From an uncultured Selenomonadales bacterium (GTDB lineage: Bacteria; Bacillota; Negativicutes; Selenomonadales; Selenomonadaceae), in assembly GCA_937901445.1 (NCBI GenBank), contig CALDHY010000013.1:1-20840 (forward strand): a DNA stretch of 20,840 nucleotides, written 5' to 3'. Numbering within the stretch: the stretch's first letter is position 1; the number at the start of each line of letters is the position of its first letter. Position numbers and translations under genes: made by a program. Below, one piece after another: positions 16,601 through 20,840 of this stretch. The notes under the pieces were generated by a model. It saw nothing but the letters and a program-made list of their open reading frames with translations, was not told the origin of the DNA and did not search any database.

Positions 16601-19600
16601 GCGATATTGTTTTCAATTCTGATACTACTTTCACGCTGAACGATGGAGCTACTTTGGCTGTTACTACTCCCGAAATTCCCTTTACCTTTATATCCTCTGC
16701 AGATAACGGCGGCACTGTTGCCATTACACCGGAAAACGGAATTGAGGCGCAAATTAACGGCAGTGAAACTTTGGAAATTGATTGGCTTACAACTTTTGGA
16801 CTGACTTACTACGCAAATCAAAATCAACCCGGCGCAATAACTTACAAAGATTCAGTTTTGACTATCAAAGACGGTACAAGTTTGGCAGGCACTACAAGCA
16901 ATACAATGGGGGCTGTTTTCAACTTCGACGCAATAGACGCGGACGGCACAGCAACTTATACAACAGGGCACGTTGCATATCGCCCCGGCGAAGGCGGCAA
17001 ATTTACTTTCGGTTCTGTAACTCTTTCAGAAGGTTGTTGCCACGTTTATTATAACAGTTCAATGAGTTACAAAGGAACTACGTACCGAACAGCCTTTGTC
17101 TTTGACGAAAATGCTGCTATTGAGTTCGAGCAGATTACTGAAGGATATGCACGCACCGTATTTTTCTATGGCGGCGAATATGACGTTTTGGGCTACACTC
17201 TTTCAAATGAAGATATAGTACAAGGACGTTTGATGGGTGAAAAGACTTTCGGCTTTATGGCAGAAGATGAAGTTACTTTTAACGGAATGGACTTCAGTGG
17301 CGCAGGATTGGTAATTTGCGATAACGGCGTTATAACTTTGCCGGACGGCGTGGAAGTTTCAAACGTTGCTACCGGCAGTGAATTTGTAATGACAGAAAGC
17401 GGCACTGTTGTTATCAACGGCACAACTTTTAAACTTAATGAAGACCTTGAAGACGGTATTACCATTACTGTAACTGATGACGGCTATTCAGTTTCACATA
17501 TCATAACCGCCGACGAAGTTGCAAAATACGGCGACCCCGAATCAGATATTGGCAAAACATTTACCGAAAATCTTTCAATCGAAGGCGACGACGAATATAC
17601 AGTTACAGCGCACAGTATGGGAATAACAATAGTTTCCGGTATTTCAGACGACGCCAAAATTAATGTAACCGCTGAAAAAGACGGCGAAACTTACGAAAAC
17701 GGCACAGGCTTTACATTTATCACAGATGAAGCCGGTACTGTTACATTCGGCGAAAATTCCTATACAGTTTCAGACGATGAAAGCGTTGTTTTGGACGTAA
17801 GCTTTGACAATGACGGCAATGCAACTTTGAACAGCGTTGACGATTTAACCGGCAATATTTCCGGCGACTTCAACGGCGAACGTACAATTAACGAAACAGA
17901 AATTACAATCAGCGCGGGCGCAGATAACGCCTCAATTTCTGCCGACAGTGAATCTGTTACTGTTTCTGCAGTTGAAAGCGGCGCGGAAGTTACATTTGAC
18001 AGCAGCAATACATTTGTTAAAGTTGAAGATTCAATGACAGTCAATGAAATTACTTACAATGTAGCGGGCGATTCAGACGGCGTTATTGTTGGACAAGAAG
18101 TAACAGACCTTGACGAAAACGCAAGCTTGACTGTTTCAGAGGCAGGAAATTACACAGTCAACACCACCGCCCTTAAAGTTGCTGAAGGCGATGTTGTTGT
18201 TGGATTGACTGATACTTATGCTTATATTGCGGGCGACGAAATTTTCAATTCAAATACAACAACTTCAGAAATTCTTGAGGCACTCGATGTTGAAGAATCT
18301 GACGCGACAATTATTCCTTCAACTGCAAGCGGCAACCAACGCGCTACTTTGCCTGCAGATGGCGGCTTGGCAATTATTGAAGATACAAAGGCTCCCGTTA
18401 CCATTGTTGGCGGCAGAGGCGATGATACGATTGTAAGCAAGGGCGACGATGTACTCTTTAATATGGTACGCGGCGGCGACGATAAAATTATTGCGCTGGA
18501 CGGAACACTTAAACTTGAAAATTACGACCCGCGCAGTGATGCAGGTATTCAGCTTACTACTGACGATATTAAAGACGGCTTCAAATTCGGCGACGGGCAG
18601 ATTGAACTTGCAAACGCCAATGTTGAACTTAGCAACAACTTTGTAAATCTTTATGACCTTGCGGGCAATAAAAATCTTATCGGCTTTGCAACAAATGAAG
18701 ATAAACGCGTTGACGCAAGCGAATTGACAGAGGGTATTTCAATTATTGGCGGCGGCGATAATGCAAGCAGTAATATTTCAAATGCAACGCTTATTGGCGG
18801 CAGCGGTGACGATTCAATTTACAGCGGCGATTCTGCAAACATTTCGCCCGGCGAAGGCAATAACTATATCGAACTTGACGGCACTAAATCCACCATAAAT
18901 TATGGCGGCGGCAATGATACTATCGAAGGGTTCAATTTTGCTGACAGTAACAACGCAGATAAAATTCATAATGCTGAAGTTACTGATGTTGCAGTTGATA
19001 ACGGCAATGTTGTTTTGACAACTGAAGACGGCAACATTACAGTTAATGACGCCGAAAATAAAGATATTGCCCTTGATAATGATGTTACTTTACAAGTTGG
19101 AGAAAACGAAATTAAATTTGACGGCGTGGCAAATCAATATTGGGCAACCGGCGAAAAAGCAACCGTTAAAGTTGACGAAGATTACGCGGGTACAAGCGCG
19201 CCTGTAATTGCACTTGACGAAATGAGCGGCGATATTAAAGACGTTGACGCGTCAGCTTATGAAGGCACGGCAGAAATTACCGGCAACAGTGAAAGTAACG
19301 TCATTTCTGCAAGTAAAGGCGGCTCCACAATGGACGGCGGCGCAGGCGACGATAAACTTATTGGCGGCGACGGTGCAGACGAATTTATTTCAGCGGCAGG
19401 CGACGATACAATTTCTAACTTTGAATTTGGTACAGAAAAAACTGCAGATACATTCAACGCGGGCGAAACTTCAGTTAATAAAGTTAAAGTTGACGGCGAG
19501 GACGTTATTTTGATAACTGATAACGGCTCCGCACAAATTGAAAACGCCGCCGGTCAAACAATGCAATTCAAGAGTGAACATACTAACAACGACGTTATCA

Positions 19601-20733
19601 CGGCACAATTTGACACGGGCACTGTTACAGTTAATGACGACGCTAATTTCTATTGGGTAGCGGGCAACAGTGCAAGCATTGCAGTCAGTGAAGACGTTGA
19701 TTCAAAAACAACGCTTGTATTGGATTTAAGCAACGCAGATTATAACAACGCCGACCAACGCTCTTTCTATGGCGATATTAAAGAAATTGACGCAAGCACA
19801 TTTGAAGGCACGGCATCACTTAAAGGCAATGATAAAAATAATATCATTACGGCAAGTGAAGGCGGCTCTACTTTGAACGGCGGCGCGCGCAACGATAAAC
19901 TTATTGGCGGCGACGGCGTAGATACTTTTGTTTACGAGAAAGGCAACGGCAAAGATACTGTTTCCAATTTTGAATTTGGCACGGGCAAAACTTCTGATAT
20001 TCTCAATATCGGCGATAATGAAATTAGCACAGTTAAAATTTATGATGATGATGTAATTTTAGAATTTGATGGCGGCTTGGTTAAAGTTGAGGGCGGCGCA
20101 GGTCAAATTATTCAGTTACAAGACGCAAATAACGAAATTACCGCCACACAATTTGCAAAAGATACAATTACAATGAATGAAGACGCAAGTTTATTCTGGG
20201 TAACAGGCAAGAATGCTACAATGTCCCTTGAAGATTTAACCTCAAAAACCGTTACTGTTGACTTTAGAAACAGTAGTGGAAGTTCCGAAAATGAAGAAAG
20301 TAGTCTTGTACGCGGCGATATTAGAACAATCGACGGTACAGGTTACAAAGGTGCATTAACCATTTACGGCAGCGACAAAAATAACGTGTTAATCGGCGGT
20401 AACGGCAATTCTACACTTTGGGGCGGCGACGGCACAAGCAACGATACACTTATTGGCGGCAGCGGCGCGGATACGTTCATTTACTCGAAGAATAACGGTA
20501 AAGACGTAGTTCAAGGCGCAACTTCAAAAGACACTGTTAAACTTGACGGTATTACCCTTGATGACCTTAAAGCTCTTGGCGATGATTTGATTATTGGAAA
20601 TGACGTTAAATTTGAAATCAAAGGCGGCGGCAGCTTGACTGTTCAAGACGCTAAGACAAGCGGCGTAACCTTTGATGTTGACGGTACTAAATATGCTGTC
20701 AATCGTTCTACCGGCGAATGGGAATTTAAATAA
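7669..20733 (+). CDS. Giant (4354 aa) RTX-like repeat protein with embedded alpha/beta-hydrolase domain; putative type I-secreted or surface adhesin-enzyme
   Basis: Single 13-kb frame with AAAGGAG 8 nt before the ATG. It lacks a Sec signal; the N-terminus MENLLFNVQLFAD is followed by a Gly/Ser linker. Layout by residue: 28-400, beta-helix-like Ser/Thr/Asn/Gly repeats; 438-545, a 'GITSGKV' module; 758-943, calcium-binding-like repeats; 945-1075, a second beta-helix-like segment (YTSLQDAADAASSGDTITL); 1083-1165, short repeats; 1168-1521, repeat module A; 1525-1820, alpha/beta hydrolase; 1826-1915, short repeats; 1917-2268, repeat module B; 2271-3570, beta-rich repeats; 3595-4354, C-terminal RTX modules. 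It is acidic, with very few cysteines. RTX proteins of this design are normally exported by type I systems using a C-terminal signal and fold on binding Ca2+; that is family knowledge. The target of adhesion and the enzyme's substrate are unknown. No transporter gene is visible nearby. Confidence 0.85.
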   Translation: MENLLFNVQLFADSEPPGGGGDSSSVSWSGATSITSATVTSGQTYTSTSADENAVLISTTGTVTLNNATVTKSGGTSASDNYSFYGINSAVMCMGGGTTSIVGGTITTSAAGANGTFSYGANSGQTNATGDGTTVYVKDVTITTSAQGSGGIMTTYGGTTVAENLTITTEGGSSAPIRTDRGGGWVTVTGGSYTSNGLGSPAIYSTAEITVNDATLTSNQSEGVCIEGAGSIALSNCTLTANNTATNGNATFYDTIMIYQSQSGDASDGTSEFSMTGGTLNSQSGHVFHVTNTTATINLDGVTINNSDDEGILLSVCDDGWSGADNIATLNASNQTLTGDILVGSDSTLTLNLENSTFTGNISGEITNASGDTVSTTVGTVNVTLDDDSKWYLTGDTYISTFSGDAANVINNGFTLYKNAVAVDGTTDSGDDSMNTNEYQVVGGIRYTALEDNTVLQTSNDTVTGITSGKVVATIDGASTTPNITIDGSTAFTFTNTVDSSGYMNFEFGGGNFQIGDMSFHYVSGDITYTANSMTFSSSNPPVFSMTGDYSSLMGTLNLSLPNDITVPIENGIMTFNLTGTSTATLSGGLASGSMSFEGEAEYDTNNKTLILTKDAHFNIDATALIYSIDFDLVAAEDTTLAFDDGNFIIQDGGSVEITGDTFVSNGTFAVSGGNLSFDYESALSTGSTFGTVTTLTLDAGAVLTFTADGLTNSVTVTAGSSNDAVITMQSDRFLVTSGSDSYEVLFSGSGDTALNITNSDSNTLITATSLNDTINNTASNVTIDASEGDDSINNNTQGRYVSIDAGAGNDSITNAANCRYVTIDGGDDDDYIENSSQNVSINGGAGNDTIYSSNSNNTIDAGAGNNIISLSSGSGNVIISSGNDTLYNYSSSRGTIQAEISSSTVEGDNVILTTADGTLTIVDGKDATLNLNGTESVISGDTGDEVCKIGDVTYTSLQDAADAASSGDTITLSKNITLTETLDFGEASVTLDLNGYTISGEVTQNGLINIGASPTVTITGGTVTNNGSMTIHVKGNLVVEDATITSNIADDGTYEAAIYNYGNVTVTNSSVSYFVNEGDSFTFTGTSGNDSINGTGNNITVIASAGNDTISEIPADIQATVTSSTVSGDDVVLTTADGTITILDAKGETLNLNGVETVFSDSTAEEPLNISNTDSNTLITATSLNDTINNSAANVTIDAGAGTDSITNSGESVSISAGADNDTINNSGANVTVDAGDGDNSVVYAYTENGSINAGSGDDTITAIEAANVYINAGSGDNYVFNGFVYNDASNNLVDKEQEAADTSSTIISGAGNDVIVNQGIYNGSINAGNGDNVVSIYHSYKNTITTGTGDDTVDIARGGSLGVYTGGGDDSIIGHLATIQTTDFDNWAFGGYATIDAGAGDDYIAPLYSDNSSIYGGAGNDTIINNGANTTINGGAGNDYIELTDDSTGEYEAQVIIASAGDDTLVGATSNTSIQGSFTAATVDGSDVVLTTSSGTLTIKDSAGETLNINGAESVISGETDTTNTLAAYLADFALHKTSAGYPQMAALAFHPTEANPDAPTNYYSSETWTATSADDLALSAVHYSPENPTGKWVILVHGYGKVGAAMNDFAAPYLAQGVDVLIVDQRAAGNSEGEWLTMGVAESADLAVWTQEISKTNSNAQITLHGVSMGAATVMLGAALSQITNVTGIIEDCGYSDISAVFNTVLSAYGAAFGITGDVTELIEDTFEVGESLTGYDVAQATPLDVIAQVTVPSLFIHGADDPVIPVSVANELYNTSGSVDKTLVTISGAGHAESGETDSETYFAAVTTLLEDSTEEIGADINSTVDNKLIRGTIYDDTISATGENVSIDGISGNDTISYSATADILFDAEQVTVDGDNVVLTNGDNSVTILDAKDKTIILNGVETVISGEVVPLEISNDKKSTLITATSLDDTITNTGKKVTIDSGAGNDSITNSGNKVSIVASTGNDTVNNTGNNVTVNAGDGDNTVEYTGTSRGSIVAGGGNDSITAIDSDNISINTGDGDNYVLNAFAYYDSEGNFVAKNDNPNKSTKSTVIGGSGNDTITNQGINNGKIDAGEGDNYIELYHSYSNTVTTGAGADSVIVSKGSSINVYTGEGDDSIIGRLGEIEDDDWSFGGYATIDAGAGDDYIAPLYSDNSSIFGGAGNDTIIINGENTTINGGDGNDYIELTDDSTGEYEAAVVVASAGNDTVVNYSSVVTLQGEFTTSFYSGNDVILKTSTGYLTVIDGKDATLNINGTESVIGGDNAMEVITINGIIYTIGDGAELTYDTEGNVTGIASGTVTAELADTGTSPVITLDGTTAFDFTATAEDGALKMQVGNDSISYTSGNVTYTADDITFEESTAEATASISINDDTDIELTIPASGGTISITDGEISLAAGFALTKTFDSGNIVTVTANVDDYGEIKINDDGSISVTPESTDAVTVAETFTFGAVYNFNNITGTLNISDNVIAVDEGTASGNLSVFGNESTLAFTAVDGSGSATVGGRQSTYAAEDGATFTVQNEDNVMTINGGGSIISQLVSGAHAISLDAGINLTSVSDFKFVLTDIGTYTLNGNTVTTEKENVEVYLPNGDTIIFELADDRTLTITPNTEDSGTITVDENGGVTLAPTATDSMNVLLDVGNDVIHNYTSIDSSLTFSGNYVIFNGDTSIAGNVLVNNEERPFHYEVEGETASLELTSNGNIISCTDGTTLTGEVNNAGSVIITGEGSVSIEVDDSRTYHNAYLSEDITMTSAAEAYHFILPTAATYNVNGLELTSTAENTTIYLSNHDTVTFDTDEDIIFEGLNISGSVTINDSNILQISEGNSATINGITYTAIDGDAQLSFADSNITSITSGKVSAAFNDAVVIFDSTDAPFDFSLETNGDNLVATVNDISFEYSSGTTTYTAENVIWGAGAEFSFTDSDISLSANSDSSFALSTVDGGISFVANDSDNSLAYTVTNGSDTYSADLNFSGDIVFNSDTTFTLNDGATLAVTTPEIPFTFISSADNGGTVAITPENGIEAQINGSETLEIDWLTTFGLTYYANQNQPGAITYKDSVLTIKDGTSLAGTTSNTMGAVFNFDAIDADGTATYTTGHVAYRPGEGGKFTFGSVTLSEGCCHVYYNSSMSYKGTTYRTAFVFDENAAIEFEQITEGYARTVFFYGGEYDVLGYTLSNEDIVQGRLMGEKTFGFMAEDEVTFNGMDFSGAGLVICDNGVITLPDGVEVSNVATGSEFVMTESGTVVINGTTFKLNEDLEDGITITVTDDGYSVSHIITADEVAKYGDPESDIGKTFTENLSIEGDDEYTVTAHSMGITIVSGISDDAKINVTAEKDGETYENGTGFTFITDEAGTVTFGENSYTVSDDESVVLDVSFDNDGNATLNSVDDLTGNISGDFNGERTINETEITISAGADNASISADSESVTVSAVESGAEVTFDSSNTFVKVEDSMTVNEITYNVAGDSDGVIVGQEVTDLDENASLTVSEAGNYTVNTTALKVAEGDVVVGLTDTYAYIAGDEIFNSNTTTSEILEALDVEESDATIIPSTASGNQRATLPADGGLAIIEDTKAPVTIVGGRGDDTIVSKGDDVLFNMVRGGDDKIIALDGTLKLENYDPRSDAGIQLTTDDIKDGFKFGDGQIELANANVELSNNFVNLYDLAGNKNLIGFATNEDKRVDASELTEGISIIGGGDNASSNISNATLIGGSGDDSIYSGDSANISPGEGNNYIELDGTKSTINYGGGNDTIEGFNFADSNNADKIHNAEVTDVAVDNGNVVLTTEDGNITVNDAENKDIALDNDVTLQVGENEIKFDGVANQYWATGEKATVKVDEDYAGTSAPVIALDEMSGDIKDVDASAYEGTAEITGNSESNVISASKGGSTMDGGAGDDKLIGGDGADEFISAAGDDTISNFEFGTEKTADTFNAGETSVNKVKVDGEDVILITDNGSAQIENAAGQTMQFKSEHTNNDVITAQFDTGTVTVNDDANFYWVAGNSASIAVSEDVDSKTTLVLDLSNADYNNADQRSFYGDIKEIDASTFEGTASLKGNDKNNIITASEGGSTLNGGARNDKLIGGDGVDTFVYEKGNGKDTVSNFEFGTGKTSDILNIGDNEISTVKIYDDDVILEFDGGLVKVEGGAGQIIQLQDANNEITATQFAKDTITMNEDASLFWVTGKNATMSLEDLTSKTVTVDFRNSSGSSENEESSLVRGDIRTIDGTGYKGALTIYGSDKNNVLIGGNGNSTLWGGDGTSNDTLIGGSGADTFIYSKNNGKDVVQGATSKDTVKLDGITLDDLKALGDDLIIGNDVKFEIKGGGSLTVQDAKTSGVTFDVDGTKYAVNRSTGEWEFK
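8955..8970 (+). promoter_or_regulatory. Possible internal translation start at codon 434 of the giant gene
   Basis: AGGAG (8955-8959) lies 8 nt before an in-frame ATG (8968), just ahead of the first 'GITSGKV' module. It may be a chance match; the aspartate/glycine codons here readily produce GGAG. Confidence 0.25.
8980..9303 (+). repeat. 'GITSGKV' beta module, copy 1 (residues about 438-545)
   Basis: One of three related ~105-residue units in the giant protein. The shared pattern is an NG/GG-I-x-YT opening, (G/S)I(T/A)SG(K/T)V, then I-x-x-D-G/S-x-x-A/P-F-x-F, then Y-x-SG-x-x-TYTA. Copies 2 and 3 are at 14485-14808 and 16132-16450. I cannot name the fold; predicted all-beta from alternating Thr/Val/Ile. 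Confidence 0.6.
9940..10494 (+). repeat. Calcium-binding-like repeat block 1 plus capping module (residues about 758-943)
   Basis: Repeats such as GAGNDSI, GGAGNDTI and GAGNNII are followed by a cap of about 45 residues with DNVILTTADGTLTIVDGKD and NLNGTESVISG. The same cap closes the other blocks near 11035, 12115, 13295 and 14340, and a weaker form occurs near the C-terminus. It opens with SNTLITATSLNDTI, as modules A and B do. Confidence 0.7.
11170..12231 (+). repeat. Long repeat module A (residues 1168-1521), upstream of the hydrolase domain
   Basis: A 354-residue module of GxGNDxI-type repeats ending in the 'VVLTT...GTLTIKD' cap. It is paralogous to module B (13417-14472), including identical stretches such as GGYATIDAGAGDDYIAPLYS and ELTDDSTGEYEA. 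DNA similarity is also obvious in these stretches, pointing to duplication within the gene. Confidence 0.8.
12241..13128 (+). other. Embedded alpha/beta-hydrolase domain (residues about 1525-1820)
   Basis: A full alpha/beta-hydrolase domain of about 295 residues is fused in frame within the repeat protein. It shows the strand and oxyanion segment VILVHGYGKVG (1596-1606), VDQRAAGNSEGEWLTMG, the nucleophile elbow HGVSMGAA (Ser1671), the acid HGADDPVIP (Asp1765) and the base GAGHAES (His1795). The triad is complete and ordered Ser-Asp-His, so it is probably active. The pattern, DQR followed by 'SEG' and 'TMG' and then the elbow, resembles the Firmicute YqkD-like hydrolases (COG1073-type), normally stand-alone enzymes with a membrane or signal anchor. 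Esterase, lipase or peptidase activity cannot be told apart from sequence. Confidence 0.9.
13417..14472 (+). repeat. Long repeat module B (residues 1917-2268), downstream of the hydrolase domain
   Basis: A 352-residue paralogue of module A. It opens with STLITATSLDDTI, carries repeats such as GAGNDSITNSG, and ends in the cap VILKTSTGYLTVIDGKD. A short extra repeat block (13144-13416) separates it from the hydrolase domain. Confidence 0.8.
14463..14481 (+). promoter_or_regulatory. Possible internal translation start at codon 2271 of the giant gene
   Basis: AGGAGGAG (14463-14470) lies 8 nt before an in-frame ATG (14479), exactly where repeat module B ends and the second 'GITSGKV' module begins. 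Initiation here would yield a 2084-residue C-terminal form. It could equally be the relic of a gene fusion, or chance from the Gly-Gly-Asp codons. Confidence 0.35.
14485..14808 (+). repeat. 'GITSGKV' beta module, copy 2 (residues about 2273-2380)
   Basis: Second copy of the unit at 8980-9303, with NGIIYTIGDG, VTGIASGTV, LDGTTAFDF and YTSGNVTYTADDITF. It opens the long beta-rich central region of the giant protein. Confidence 0.6.
16132..16450 (+). repeat. 'GITSGKV' beta module, copy 3 (residues about 2822-2927)
   Basis: Third, more diverged copy, with NGITYTAIDGDAQ, ITSITSGKVSA, DAPFDFSL and YSSGTTTYTAENV. Unlike copies 1 and 2 it has no ribosome-binding-like sequence just before it. Confidence 0.5.
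19111..20733 (+). repeat. Triplicated C-terminal module with canonical RTX nonapeptides
   Basis: Three copies are marked by tryptophans 3825, 3996 and 4177 (spacing 171 and 181 residues). Each copy has an F/YW-x-x-G opening, a GDI(K/R)xxD step, then an RTX patch: GGSTMDGGAGDDKLIGG (from 3884), GGSTLNGGARNDKLIGG (from 4065), and a third from 4243 ending in GGSGADTF. Copies 1 and 2 continue with SNFEFGT/G. Copy 3 ends in a unique tail from about 4271 (NGKDVVQGATSKDTV to the terminal EFK), the expected place of a type I secretion signal. Copy 2 has Arg in place of Gly in one repeat (GGARND). Confidence 0.78.
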
Positions 20734-20768
20734 GGAATAAAGACTAAAGACTAAGGATTAGGGAAAAG
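20734..20768. repeat. Degenerate heptamer array, five units, directly after the giant gene's stop
   Basis: Units GGAATAA, AGACTAA (twice), GGATTAG and GGAAAAG run without a gap from the base after the stop codon. Orientation matches the 4104 array, that is, opposite to 1393 when each is read on plus. No stable hairpin is evident in it. Confidence 0.65.
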
Positions 20769-20779
20769 CGAATTGTAAT

Positions 20780-20803
20780 AAAAACGCCCGCGCTTTGCAC
20801 GGG
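20780..20803 (-). terminator. Minus-strand Rho-independent terminator of a unit entering from the right
   Basis: On the minus strand CCCGTGC pairs with GCGCGGG (7 bp, one G-T wobble) around an AAA loop. The sequence CG and a run of five T (A-run at 20780-20784 on plus) follow. On plus the stem has a C-A mismatch and lacks a T-run, so the minus strand is favoured. The stretch from 20785 to the edge is far richer in G+C than its surroundings. No minus-strand frame stops before the hairpin, so the transcript may be a structured RNA; its identity cannot be fixed from 60 nt. Confidence 0.5.
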
Positions 20804-20840
20804 TCCGGGTAACGTTGGAGCGTACGAGGTGGCGGAAGCC

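Noticed and set aside
20785..20840. Signal recognition particle RNA or a tRNA at the right edge.
   Set aside because: A GGAA loop is present, but the conserved SRP domain IV sequence and any tRNA T-arm are not seen in the available bases.

Overview
The window looks like chromosomal DNA of an anaerobic, AT-leaning Firmicute, most likely a Negativicute (Selenomonas-like gut or rumen bacterium). The clues are an AddA-type (not RecBCD) recombination nuclease, a PotD lipoprotein, strong AGGAGG ribosome binding sites with sigma-A-like promoters, and a giant calcium-binding-repeat protein. The lineage is an inference and was not tested. I see no tRNA, rRNA, CRISPR array, transposase or phage gene.

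Layout. The left edge (1-247, minus) carries the first 82 codons of a type III restriction-modification methyltransferase. It diverges from potD (333-1382, plus), a polyamine-binding lipoprotein, and the two promoters overlap. Convergent to potD is a secreted polysaccharide deacetylase (1451-2344, minus). This diverges in turn from a class II fructose-bisphosphate aldolase (2529-3527, plus), which ends at a clear hairpin terminator. A brnT-brnA toxin-antitoxin pair (3621-4092) and addA (4166-7582) follow. The remaining 13 kb (7669-20733) is one uninterrupted reading frame of 4354 residues. The right edge holds a minus-strand terminator, so another transcription unit probably converges from outside the window.

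The giant protein is the main accessory feature. It has no Sec signal peptide. In order it carries a short N-terminal tag, a parallel beta-helix-like region, several blocks of GxGND-type calcium-binding-like repeats, a complete alpha/beta-hydrolase domain with an intact catalytic triad, about 1300 residues of repetitive beta-rich sequence, and a triplicated C-terminal module with canonical RTX nonapeptides. The hydrolase sits near two paralogous ~353-residue repeat modules, one on each side. This suggests a type I-secreted or surface-displayed adhesin that carries an enzyme; no secretion genes are in the window.

A second theme is short tandem repeats of fixed period at gene 3' ends. Degenerate heptamers lie between potD and the deacetylase, after brnA, after the giant gene, and inside the addA reading frame. 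An inverted octamer array covers the end of addA. Some of these arrays form the stems of terminator-like hairpins. Most genes here look like independent units; brnTA is the only clear operon.
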